From contig DYCF01000028.1 in the NCBI GenBank assembly GCA_019418225.1, positions 1-58,768 on the forward strand: DNA of 58,768 nt, written 5' to 3'. Positions 18,321 through 26,252 of the stretch are shown one piece after another. Position numbers and translations under genes: made by a program. How positions within the stretch are numbered: the first letter of the stretch is position 1; each line of letters begins with the position of its first letter. This stretch comes from Clostridiales bacterium. Lineage in GTDB: Bacteria > Bacillota > Clostridia > Lachnospirales > Cellulosilyticaceae. The notes under the pieces are model-generated. The model saw nothing but the letters and a program-made list of their open reading frames with translations. It had not been told where the DNA came from and searched no databases.

Positions 18321-19895
18321 ATGCGAGACTTATATATAAAAGATTATGAGTTACTGTCTAGAAAATCACTTAAAAAGGCATTGCAGCATACTATGCAAGA
18401 AGTTTGTGTACTGCAAACAAAAGAGGGAAAACAAGTGCTTGCTAGAGGCGGCGATGTCAGTGAAGAAAGAACTTCTCAAAGTGCACAGGTTCAATATATT
18501 TTGCCTGTTACGCCAGCCACTCAATTAGGAAGTAATCATTTTAAAACAACTTATGGGACACAATATGCCTATTATGCAGGTGCTATGGCAAATGGTATTG
18601 CTTCGACTCAAATGGTGATTGCACTAGGGAAAGCTGGCTTTATGGGGTCCTTCGGTGCAGGGGGCTTAAATATAGAAAGGTTAGAAGCTGCAATTGATGA
18701 AATTCAAGCGACACTAGGTTTGGATGGAGCATATCTGATTAATGTGTTAAGTGCGCCAACTATGCCAGAAAAAGAGATGGAGGTTATTAAACTTTTACTT
18801 AAGAAAAATGTAAGGGCTATTGAGGTGGCAGCGTTTATTCAGATTACAGAACCCCTTGTGTACTATCGCCTTTCAGGTCTTCAAAGAGGCGAAGATGGGC
18901 AGGTGATTTGTAAGCATCATATTATTGCCAAGGTATCTCGGGAAGAAGTAGCTATGAATTTTATGAAAGTAGCTGATGAAAAGATTGTTAGCAAACTCTT
19001 AACAAAGGGATTAATAACACAAGAACAAGCTGAGCTAGCAAAGAAGGTACCTATGGCAGATGATTTAACAGTAGAAGGCGACTCTGGCGGTCATACAGAT
19101 AATAGACCGTTAATCAGCTTACTGCCTGCAATGATTGCCTTGCGAAATCGCATTCAGAAAACATACAAGTATACAGATGTTATACGCATTGGTGCAGCAG
19201 GGGGAATTAGTACTGCCCAGTCTGCTTTAGCTGCTTTTGAAATGGGTGCAGACTATGTGGTAACAGGTTCTGTCAATCAAAGTTGTCAAGAAGCGGGAAC
19301 GTCTGATTATGTCAAGAAGGCTTTAGGGCAAGTAACTATGGCAGATGTAGTGATGTGTCCATGTGCAGATATGTTTGAAATGGGGGCTAAGGTTCAGGTT
19401 ATGAAAAAAGGAACAATGTTTCCTATGAATGCACAAAAGCTTTATGATTTATATAGCACATATAATGCATTATCTGAAATACCTGCAGCTGAGAAAGCAC
19501 GCATTGAGAAAAGAATGTTTCATAGTACACTAGAAGAAGTATGGGAGAGTACAAAAGCGTATTTTAGCAAAGTAGCACCTCATCAAATCACGCGTGCTTT
19601 AGAAAGTGAAAAATATAAGATGGCTCTCGTATTTAGATGGTACTTGGGGCAATCTTCTAAATGGGCTGTTCAAGGTGAGAAGAGCCGTATGATGGATTAT
19701 CAAATTTGGTGTGGGCAAGGTATGGGAGCCTTTAATAATTGGGTTAAAGGCACTTATTTAGAACCCGTTGAAAATAGAACGGTAGAAGATGTGGCTCAGC
19801 AAATTATGACTGGTGCTGCGTACTTAAACTTTATTAATCTTGTAAAACCACTAGGTGTGGATCTAGTTGAGATTGAAGACTATATAATAGAGTAA
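18321..19895 (+). CDS. PfaD-like FMN-dependent enoyl reductase
   Basis: A 524-residue TIM-barrel flavoprotein of the 2-nitropropane dioxygenase/PfaD type, beginning 14 bases after the PfaC-like gene with AAGGGGGA as ribosome binding site. Visible signatures are GAMANGIASTQMVIALGKAG and GSFGAGGL near the start of the barrel, EGDSGGHTDNRPL in the middle and IRIGAAGGISTAQSALAAF plus YVVTGSVNQS in the phosphate-binding part. In PUFA synthases PfaD is the stand-alone enoyl reductase acting in trans on ACP-bound chains. Its place as the third gene completes KS, AT, ACP, KR, DH and ER activities. FabK is an alternative, but the length (FabK is about 320) and the GDSGGHTDNRP segment favour PfaD. Confidence 0.87.
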   Translation: MRDLYIKDYELLSRKSLKKALQHTMQEVCVLQTKEGKQVLARGGDVSEERTSQSAQVQYILPVTPATQLGSNHFKTTYGTQYAYYAGAMANGIASTQMVIALGKAGFMGSFGAGGLNIERLEAAIDEIQATLGLDGAYLINVLSAPTMPEKEMEVIKLLLKKNVRAIEVAAFIQITEPLVYYRLSGLQRGEDGQVICKHHIIAKVSREEVAMNFMKVADEKIVSKLLTKGLITQEQAELAKKVPMADDLTVEGDSGGHTDNRPLISLLPAMIALRNRIQKTYKYTDVIRIGAAGGISTAQSALAAFEMGADYVVTGSVNQSCQEAGTSDYVKKALGQVTMADVVMCPCADMFEMGAKVQVMKKGTMFPMNAQKLYDLYSTYNALSEIPAAEKARIEKRMFHSTLEEVWESTKAYFSKVAPHQITRALESEKYKMALVFRWYLGQSSKWAVQGEKSRMMDYQIWCGQGMGAFNNWVKGTYLEPVENRTVEDVAQQIMTGAAYLNFINLVKPLGVDLVEIEDYIIE

Positions 19896-19926
19896 TTTCT
19901 TTCTTTTGCAATCCTTACTATAAAAG

Positions 19927-19954
19927 GACTCTAATCTTATTTAAGATTAGAGTC
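19927..19954. repeat. 28-bp perfect palindrome, copy 1
   Basis: The arm GACTCTAATCTTA pairs with TAAGATTAGAGTC around a TT loop. The surrounding 30 bases (19926-19955) recur exactly at 20127-20156. It lies 32 bases after the PfaD-like stop but lacks a T-run, so on its own it is a poor terminator. Confidence 0.85.
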
Positions 19955-20127
19955 TCAGATTGTTGATAAATGAATTTTCCCAAAATAAACTCACAAATTA
20001 AGTGAGGATTATTCAAGAAAATCTATTAAAATAGGGGTAAAAAGAGCAGTTTAGGTCCATTTTTACCTCTGTTTTCTATTTCTAGACTAGTAAAATACTA
20101 TGGAAAAGTTAATTGTCTACAGCCTGG

Positions 20128-20161
20128 GACTCTAATCTTATTTAAGATTAGAGTCTTTTTA
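20128..20161 (+). terminator. Terminator of the Pfa-like operon (palindrome copy 2 with T-run)
   Basis: The same 13-bp stem as at 19927-19954, here followed by TTTTT on the plus strand. It probably ends the synthase operon. Between the copies, AGGGGTAAAAA and TTTTTACCTCT (about 20034-20070) form another hairpin that could serve the convergent pepT. Confidence 0.75.
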
Positions 20162-20180
20162 TGCACAAATATTGATAGGT

Positions 20181-21410
20181 TTATTTATTACCTGTGCTAC
20201 CTAGTTCACAAATGGCTAAAATAGCTTTCACAGCTAATTCCATATGGTGAAGTACAGTAAACTCATATTTACCATGACAGTTGTAAGCGCCTGTAAAAAT
20301 GTTTGGACAAGGAAGTCCCATAAATGAAAGTCTTGCGCCATCTGTACCACCACGAATTGGTTCGTGAACAGGTGTAATACCTACTTTTGCAAAAGCCTTT
20401 TCAGCTAGCTCTAAAACGCCAGGGTATTTATCAATGACTTCTTTCATGTTATAGTAACTATCAGTTATTTCAAAGCTGACAGTACCTTCTCCATATTTTT
20501 CATTAAGAAGTGTGGTAATGCTAGCAATTTTTTCTTTGCGTGCATTGAAGAGACTTCTATTATGATCTCTTAAAATATAGTGAAGCGTAGCTTCTTCAAG
20601 ATGCCCTTCAAAGGCGTGGAGGTGATAAAAACCTTCATGACCTTCTGTACATTCAGGGACTTCATGAGCTGGTAAATGATTTTGGAATTCACAAGCAATT
20701 GCAAGTGCATTCTTCATTTTGCCTTTAGCAGAGCCTGGATGTACACTAAGTCCCTTAATTTTAATGGTAGCAGAAGCAGCATTAAAGTTTTCACATTGAA
20801 GTTCTCCAACTGCACAACCATCAATCGTATAAGCAAAATCAGCATTGAATTTTTTGACATCAAAGTAATCTACACCACGGCCAATTTCCTCATCTGGCGT
20901 AAAGCCGATACGTATTGTACCATGTGGAATTTCAGGATGTGCAATAAGATATTCCATAGCTGTCAGAATTTCAGCAATACCAGCCTTATCGTCTCCACCT
21001 AAAATAGTTGTACCATCAGTTGTAATAAGTGTTTCACCTACTAATGTCTTAAGCACTGGGAATTGTCTTGGGCTTAAAGTAACTTCTGGATTTAGTGTAA
21101 TATCCGTACCATTATAATTTTCAATAATTTGCGGTTTAACATTATTGCCTGGATAGTCTGGCACAGTATCCATGTGAGAAATAAAGCCAATAGTTGGTAC
21201 TTCTTCCTGGATGTTGCTAGGAAGAGTGGCAAAAACATAACCATTTTCATCTAAAGAAACATCGTGTAGCCCAAGTTGAGTGCACTCACTAACTAGCGTC
21301 TTAGCAAAATCAATTTGGACAGTGCTACTTGGATAAGTTGTACTTGCGCCATCAGCCTGTGTATTTGTTTGAACATAAGTTAAAAAACGATTTAATAACT
21401 TTTCTTTCAT
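20181..21410 (-). CDS. pepT: Peptidase T (tripeptide aminopeptidase)
   Basis: A 409-residue cytosolic M20-family dizinc peptidase, the usual length for PepT, that releases N-terminal residues from tripeptides. The metal site is visible: SHMDTVPD (first His/Asp), TILGGDDKAG (bridging Asp), TPDEEIGRGVD (general base and ligand Glu pair), TIDGCAVGELQCENFNAA, and the C-terminal NCHGKYEF histidine after RGGTDGARLSFMG. A CCTCC at 21418-21422 (GGAGG on this strand) sits 8 bases before the ATG. The gene is monocistronic, convergent with the Pfa-like operon, and preceded by a small ORF on the same strand. It is probably a housekeeping role in peptide utilisation. Confidence 0.95.
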   Translation of the reverse strand: MKEKLLNRFLTYVQTNTQADGASTTYPSSTVQIDFAKTLVSECTQLGLHDVSLDENGYVFATLPSNIQEEVPTIGFISHMDTVPDYPGNNVKPQIIENYNGTDITLNPEVTLSPRQFPVLKTLVGETLITTDGTTILGGDDKAGIAEILTAMEYLIAHPEIPHGTIRIGFTPDEEIGRGVDYFDVKKFNADFAYTIDGCAVGELQCENFNAASATIKIKGLSVHPGSAKGKMKNALAIACEFQNHLPAHEVPECTEGHEGFYHLHAFEGHLEEATLHYILRDHNRSLFNARKEKIASITTLLNEKYGEGTVSFEITDSYYNMKEVIDKYPGVLELAEKAFAKVGITPVHEPIRGGTDGARLSFMGLPCPNIFTGAYNCHGKYEFTVLHHMELAVKAILAICELGSTGNK

Positions 21411-21505
21411 TATCTAGCCTCCATAGTTCTATCATAGGTTTCTTATTTATTTTACCATAATAATAGAAAATGAACGCATAAATAATGTTTTTTCAAAGAT
21501 TAAGT

Positions 21506-21658
21506 TTATTCACATTTCTCAACGCGAAGGTCTTTAATAGGAATATTGACTTCACCATTTTTAAATTTTTCTTTATACATTGTTTTTGCAATGAGTTTAT
21601 CTCTTGCCTCAATTGTACAAATTTCTCTTCCATGTTTGTTTGTAAAGCTGAATAACAT
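21506..21658 (-). CDS. Small hypothetical protein (50 aa)
   Basis: An ATG at 21658 is preceded by AAGGAGTGATT, an excellent ribosome binding site. It opens a 50-codon frame, MLFSFTNKHGREICTIEARD and onward, rich in Lys and Glu, ending IKDLRVEKCE before TAA at 21506-21508. There is no signal or membrane segment. It lies 95 bases upstream of pepT in the same direction. I do not recognise the family; the strong RBS and clean frame argue that it is a real small gene. Confidence 0.55.
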   Translation of the reverse strand: MLFSFTNKHGREICTIEARDKLIAKTMYKEKFKNGEVNIPIKDLRVEKCE

Positions 21659-21845
21659 TTTAATCACTCCTTGTAGTATTTTTCTTTTTCGTGTCTACTA
21701 TAATGAACTCTTAAAATGGTTTCAAGGCATAGGGCCTTAAGTCTACAGTATAAAAAAGACAAAAAACAAGTTCAAAAATTAGAATCTACACAATTTAAAC
21801 AATAAAAACGAGTAAGCTAAAAGTAAAAAGGAAGAGGGAATATAT

Positions 21846-22619
21846 ATGTCAGAGAAAATAACATTATTTAATTTTGATAATGCCTATACATATCAGGACT
21901 TTTATTTAAATGAGATACATCAGTGGTTAAATTTTACAGACTTAAGTGGTGTAAGTGGGTATTGTGATGAAGAGTCATTAGAGATTATTCGCAGGCGAAT
22001 TGCTACAAGTGAACCTACTCGTATCAATTATATTGACTCAGGTAATTATCATTATATAACATACTTATTATTAGAGCGCCTTCGAGAACCATTTTCTTTA
22101 ATTTTATTTGATCATCATACAGATATGCAGCCTTCACTTTTTGAGAATTTAATGTCATGTGGCTGTTGGGTAAAGCGAACATTAGATGAAAATCCTTTTT
22201 TAAAAGAGGTTATTATCATAGGTGTAGCAGATCAGCTAATAAAAGAGATACCGAGTAAGTATAGTCATAAGGTATTTGCTTATGGTGAATCAATGTTAAA
22301 GCAGCATCCTAAGTGGCAGACATTTGCAAAAGAGCATATTCACTATAATGTGTACATTTCTGTTGATAAAGATGTAATGGATGCTAAGGAGGCTTGTACA
22401 AACTGGGACCAAGGTTTTTTAACGCTTAGCCAGCTGAGGGAAATTTATGAGAGTATTGTAGAGACACATGAGATATTAGGCATTGATATTTGTGGAGAGT
22501 ATGCCCCAAATATGACATGTTTGATGGAAACAGAACAACTACTAAACAATAAGGCAAATCTTCAAATACTTCAGTTGATTGAGGAAGTGGCTGCTACTAA
22601 GGAAGGTGAAAATACTTAA
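21846..22619 (+). CDS. Arginase/agmatinase-fold metallohydrolase family protein
   Basis: A 257-residue protein with GGAAGAGGG before the ATG. It keeps ureohydrolase metal-binding signatures in altered form: ILFDHHTDMQ (D89, H90, H91, D93) corresponds to the DAHxD motif, and ISVDKDVMDA (D174, D176) to SxDxDxxDP. NWDQGFLTLSQL corresponds to the GGLTxxE region that contacts substrate in true arginases. It is shorter than arginase (about 300) and lacks a clear GGDHS motif, so the substrate cannot be called. It is probably a guanidino- or amide-group hydrolase. It is alone between pepT and the xylanase gene. Confidence 0.72.
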   Translation: MSEKITLFNFDNAYTYQDFYLNEIHQWLNFTDLSGVSGYCDEESLEIIRRRIATSEPTRINYIDSGNYHYITYLLLERLREPFSLILFDHHTDMQPSLFENLMSCGCWVKRTLDENPFLKEVIIIGVADQLIKEIPSKYSHKVFAYGESMLKQHPKWQTFAKEHIHYNVYISVDKDVMDAKEACTNWDQGFLTLSQLREIYESIVETHEILGIDICGEYAPNMTCLMETEQLLNNKANLQILQLIEEVAATKEGENT

Positions 22620-22660
22620 GCAACATATGTCGAAATATTCTACATAGTGAGTAAAATATC

Positions 22661-22688
22661 TTGTTCAAAAAAATTCAAATGCTATACT
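22661..22688 (+). promoter_or_regulatory. Weak candidate promoter of the xylanase gene
   Basis: TTGTTC (22661-22666), a 16-base spacer and TATACT (22683-22688) lie about 95 bases before the xylanase ATG. The -10 is good; the -35 matches consensus in only three positions. Confidence 0.35.
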
Positions 22689-22781
22689 TTATTTAACAAC
22701 TTCTTGAAGGAGCAAAAGTTTTTAAAGGAATTTTAAAAACTTAGAGTGTAAAAGAAGTTAAAATGTGGAGGAGGATGTTTT

Positions 22782-24905
22782 ATGAAAGCAAGGTATTTTA
22801 CAAAGCAATTATTTGCAGTGCTTACAGCATGTACAATGGTAACACCTATTTGTACAAATCTTGCACCTGTATTTGCGGCTGAGGTAAGTTATGGTGCACT
22901 TATTTATGATGATTTCGAGCAAGATTTAAATGGTTGGGCACCTCGTGGTGAAAATGCAGAAGTTGTAGAACTTACAACAGAGGAATCTTATTCAGGAAAA
23001 AGTTGTATTAAAGTAAGTAATCGTACAAAAACATGGCATGGTGCAACTTGTGACAAAACAGAAGAATTGACATTAGGAGAAACATATGATTTTTCTGTTG
23101 CACTTAAATTTAAAGGGGATAATTATTCAAATTCACAAAACTTTAGTTTACAACTTCAATATAACGATGGAGTAAATGATCAGTACAAAACAATTAAATC
23201 TCAAGCTGTTACAAAAGGTCAATGGACTATTTTACAAGGGGAATACACTATTCCAACAGATGCAACAAACGTACAGATTTATGTTGAAACACAATGGACA
23301 TCTAACCCTTCAACACAAGATTTAATGGATTTCTATATTGATGATTTTACAGCAACACCAGCTTCCCTTCCTGAAATAGAACAAGATATCGAAAGTTTAA
23401 AAGATGTTTTCGCTGATCAATTAATTATTGGTGGTGCAGCACAAGCAAGTGAAATTGCACCAAAACCAGGTAAAGACTTATTCTTAAAACATTATAATAG
23501 CATCACTTTCGGAAATGAACTTAAACCAGATGCAGTACTTGACCATGATGCAACAGTTGCATATATGGAAGCGAATGGTGGGGATGAAACAAATCCACAG
23601 ATTAATCTTCGTGCAGCAAGAACATTACTTGAGTTCGCAAGAGATAATAATATTCCAGTAAGAGGTCATACGCTTGTATGGCACAGCCAAACACCAGATT
23701 GGTTCTTTAAAGAAGGTTATTCAGAAGATCCTAATGCAGCATGGGTTTCAAAAGATGTAATGCTTCAAAGAATGGAAAATTACATAAAGAATGTTATGGA
23801 AACATTAGCAGAAGAATATCCAACAGTAGACTTCTATGCATGGGATGTTGTCAATGAGGCAGTAGATCCTAATACTTCAACAGGTATGAGAAATCCTGGT
23901 TCTAATAATCTTGTTTCAGGACAATCAGCTTGGATGCAAACAATTGGCAGTGAATATATTGAAAAGGCATTTGAATATGCAAGAAAATATGCACCAGAAG
24001 GCTGCAAATTATTTTATAATGATTACAATGAATATGAAACCAAGAAGAGAGATTTCATATATAATATATTAAAAGACCTTAAAGAAAAAGATTTAGTAGA
24101 TGGCATGGGTATGCAATCTCACTGGGTAATGCAATATCCAAGCATTAGTATGTTTGAGGAAGCTGTTAAAAAATACAGTGAACTAGGCTTAGAAATTCAA
24201 CTTACAGAACTGGATATTAAAAATCCAGATAATAGTGAATATGCTTTAAATCAGCAGGCAACACGTTATAAACAAATTATCAATAAAGTAATGGAACTCA
24301 AAAAAGGTGGTGCGAATATCTCTGCTGTTGTATTCTGGGGTGTAACCGATACAACAAGTTGGCTTGGCGGATATCCATTGCTTTTCGATGGTGAGTATAA
24401 AGCAAAACCTGCATATTATTCTATTATTGAAGATTATGTGAAAGGTGAGCCTACGGACCCAACAGATCCAACAGATCCAACGGATCCAAGCCAGCCAACA
24501 GACCCATCTAATGCAGCAGTTTCTGTTAATGTGAAAACGACTGTGAATGGTAATTCAGTGGGGCAACGTTATACAATTACAGCACAAGATGAAGCTATTG
24601 ATGTTTCAAAATTAAGCATCGTATATAAAGCTGATGGTATGCCAACGGAAGAACAAAGTTTTTGGTGTGATAATGCTGCAATTCAATATACGACAGATCC
24701 TTGGTATACTTCACTAAATGGTGGTGTAGAGGGAATAATTGAAGATGGGGCACTTACATTAACGATTAATAAAAGTGCTACTTTAACACCTGAGACAGGA
24801 ACAATGACATTAGATGTACGTTTTGCAAAAAATGACTGGTCTTCATATCCAGCTCTTTCAAGTGAAACAATAGAAGTATATTATGATGGCGTGCAGATTC
24901 AATAA
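22782..24905 (+). CDS. Secreted GH10 endo-beta-1,4-xylanase with N- and C-terminal carbohydrate-binding domains
   Basis: A 707-residue extracellular enzyme with a strong GGAGGAGG ribosome binding site. Residues 1-33 are a signal peptide (charged start, hydrophobic core, cleavage near PVFA-AEV). Residues about 40-190 are a beta-sandwich binding domain of the CBM4/9/22 type. The GH10 barrel spans about 195-555, with acid/base E359 in WDVVNEAVDP, nucleophile E476 in QLTELDIKNP, RGHTLVWHSQTPDWF and VVFWGVTDTTSW. A PTDP-repeat linker leads to a C-terminal domain (about 580-707) whose FWCDNAAI and RFAKNDWSSYP motifs resemble CBM3 cellulose-binding modules. No dockerin or S-layer domain is seen, so it is probably a free enzyme. 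This suggests a plant-fibre-degrading host. Confidence 0.93.
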   Translation: MKARYFTKQLFAVLTACTMVTPICTNLAPVFAAEVSYGALIYDDFEQDLNGWAPRGENAEVVELTTEESYSGKSCIKVSNRTKTWHGATCDKTEELTLGETYDFSVALKFKGDNYSNSQNFSLQLQYNDGVNDQYKTIKSQAVTKGQWTILQGEYTIPTDATNVQIYVETQWTSNPSTQDLMDFYIDDFTATPASLPEIEQDIESLKDVFADQLIIGGAAQASEIAPKPGKDLFLKHYNSITFGNELKPDAVLDHDATVAYMEANGGDETNPQINLRAARTLLEFARDNNIPVRGHTLVWHSQTPDWFFKEGYSEDPNAAWVSKDVMLQRMENYIKNVMETLAEEYPTVDFYAWDVVNEAVDPNTSTGMRNPGSNNLVSGQSAWMQTIGSEYIEKAFEYARKYAPEGCKLFYNDYNEYETKKRDFIYNILKDLKEKDLVDGMGMQSHWVMQYPSISMFEEAVKKYSELGLEIQLTELDIKNPDNSEYALNQQATRYKQIINKVMELKKGGANISAVVFWGVTDTTSWLGGYPLLFDGEYKAKPAYYSIIEDYVKGEPTDPTDPTDPTDPSQPTDPSNAAVSVNVKTTVNGNSVGQRYTITAQDEAIDVSKLSIVYKADGMPTEEQSFWCDNAAIQYTTDPWYTSLNGGVEGIIEDGALTLTINKSATLTPETGTMTLDVRFAKNDWSSYPALSSETIEVYYDGVQIQ

Positions 24906-24925
24906 ATAAAAAAACTGAATAAAGC

Positions 24926-24964
24926 AAACGGCTGCTATGGATAAATCATAGCAGCCGTTTTTTT
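24926..24964. terminator. Terminator after the xylanase gene
   Basis: AAACGGCTGCTATG (24926-24939) pairs with CATAGCAGCCGTTT (24947-24960), and the T-run reaches 24964. It also has A-rich flanks on the other side, so it may serve the convergent TetR gene. Confidence 0.9.
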
Positions 24965-24984
24965 AGAATAGGAAAGGCAGTTTC

Positions 24985-25644
24985 TTATGTTGAAGAGGAA
25001 GCATTAGTAATGGCAAGTTGATAGAAGGTAGGACTTGTATAGAAGTAGCTACAACTTTCAGGAGGTAGTCCTAGGGTTTTTTCAAGAATTAGTGCAAGTG
25101 CTTTGAGCTTATTTTGAAGTGTTTCTAGATTATCTTCACAAGGTACAATAGTATGATCAAATAAAACGACCAACATCGAGAGAATAATTTCTGAAAGCTG
25201 ATTTGGATAAGGGCATGTAAACATACATTCTGCTACACCTTGTTTAAGAATATCTGAAAGAATAGGTGTAAGCTCATGAATTGTAAGCGCTAAGAACTTT
25301 TGATGAAGCACAATATCATTTTGTAAATGTAAATACTTGAGCATTTCATGTTGCTTAACAGTAGCACTTGGGGAAAGAAAAAGTAAAAACAGTTTTTCCA
25401 TTTTTGCTAAGGCGTTTAAATCCGTAGACTGGACTAATGACCAACTTTCTGCAATGGATTGGGCGTAGGAACGTTCTAAAACAGCATCTAATATTTCGTC
25501 TTTTGAACGAAAATAATAATAAATGCCTCCTTTAGCAATACCAGCACGTTGCGCTACATCACTAATAGAAGCATTAGAAGCTAAATCTTCACTCATTAAA
25601 GCTTGCATGGCATCTAGTATCAAGTCGCGTTTGTTTTGCTTCAT
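24985..25644 (-). CDS. TetR/AcrR-family transcriptional regulator
   Basis: A 219-residue repressor. The ATG at 25644 is chosen because AAAGGTGA lies 5-6 bases upstream; an in-frame GTG at 25653 overlaps that site. Residues 5-60 are a TetR DNA-binding domain: KRDLILDAMQALMSEDLASN, then ASISDVAQRAGIAKGGIYYYFRSKDEILDAVL (recognition helix GIAKGGIYYYF). The C-terminal ligand domain is unremarkable. It is convergent with the xylanase gene and divergent from a small membrane protein gene. That pattern is typical of a local repressor of a neighbour or itself, but no operator palindrome was found in its own upstream region. The palindrome before the Pfa-like operon is a possible remote target, purely speculative. 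Confidence 0.88.
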   Translation of the reverse strand: MKQNKRDLILDAMQALMSEDLASNASISDVAQRAGIAKGGIYYYFRSKDEILDAVLERSYAQSIAESWSLVQSTDLNALAKMEKLFLLFLSPSATVKQHEMLKYLHLQNDIVLHQKFLALTIHELTPILSDILKQGVAECMFTCPYPNQLSEIILSMLVVLFDHTIVPCEDNLETLQNKLKALALILEKTLGLPPESCSYFYTSPTFYQLAITNASSST

Positions 25645-25850
25645 AGAAATCACCTTTCGTATAAATTTTCTTGATATAAATAATTATAACATATAATTAG
25701 AAATATATGGCATAGAAATAATCATATAGTGCGCTTTAAGATTAAAATTCTCATTAAAATTTAATCTAGTTCTCATTTTAAATATAGATTAGATGCATTA
25801 TAATAAATTAAAAGTTAAGTGTTAATAGTACAATGAGGAAGGGATTAATT

Positions 25851-26069
25851 ATGTTACGATTACTAGGCTTTCTAATATTTTGGCCCATTTTGTTAATCTG
25901 GTGGTTAGTAGGATTAGTTTTTAAATTAGCAGGTAAACTGATTACTGTAACACTTGGGCTAGTAGTATTACTTACAGGGATTATATTATGTATTACCATT
26001 ATTGCAATTCCACTAGGCATTATATTGATTATTATGGGAGTTTGCATGATTATAAAAGGAATTTTTTAA
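25851..26069 (+). CDS. Small hydrophobic membrane protein (72 aa)
   Basis: The ATG at 25851 has AGGAAGGG 7 bases upstream; an ATG at 25833 contains part of that site and is not used. The product is two long hydrophobic segments (LLGFLIFWPILLIWWLVGLV and about residues 27-68, rich in Ile, Leu and Val) separated by a short KLAGK loop. It is a bitopic or hairpin integral membrane peptide with no polar domain. It is divergent from the TetR gene, so it could be the regulated target, and it is closed by a strong terminator. Function unknown. It resembles small envelope-stress or phage-shock-associated peptides only in general character. Confidence 0.62.
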   Translation: MLRLLGFLIFWPILLIWWLVGLVFKLAGKLITVTLGLVVLLTGIILCITIIAIPLGIILIIMGVCMIIKGIF

Positions 26070-26072
26070 AAG

Positions 26073-26118
26073 AAAGAGCGATAAAACTTGAGAATTTACT
26101 TAGTTTTATCGCTCTTTT
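26073..26118 (+). terminator. Terminator after the small membrane protein gene
   Basis: A 16-bp stem, AAAGAGCGATAAAACT (26073-26088) with its complement at 26102-26117, ends in a T stretch. Confidence 0.85.
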
Positions 26119-26252
26119 GTTATGAGTGCAATACTTATTATATAGAGAGGGTATGCATATTGTGGTATTTATTTGTGTGATATTTTGTAAAATATAATAT
26201 ATAATTAAATAAAATATTGAAATAAACAATATATAACTAAAGGTGAAAAATA

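Noticed and set aside
24450..24515. Short tandem DNA repeats resembling a repeat array
   Set aside because: They encode the Thr-Asp-Pro linker of the xylanase and are in frame; they are not CRISPR or intergenic repeats.
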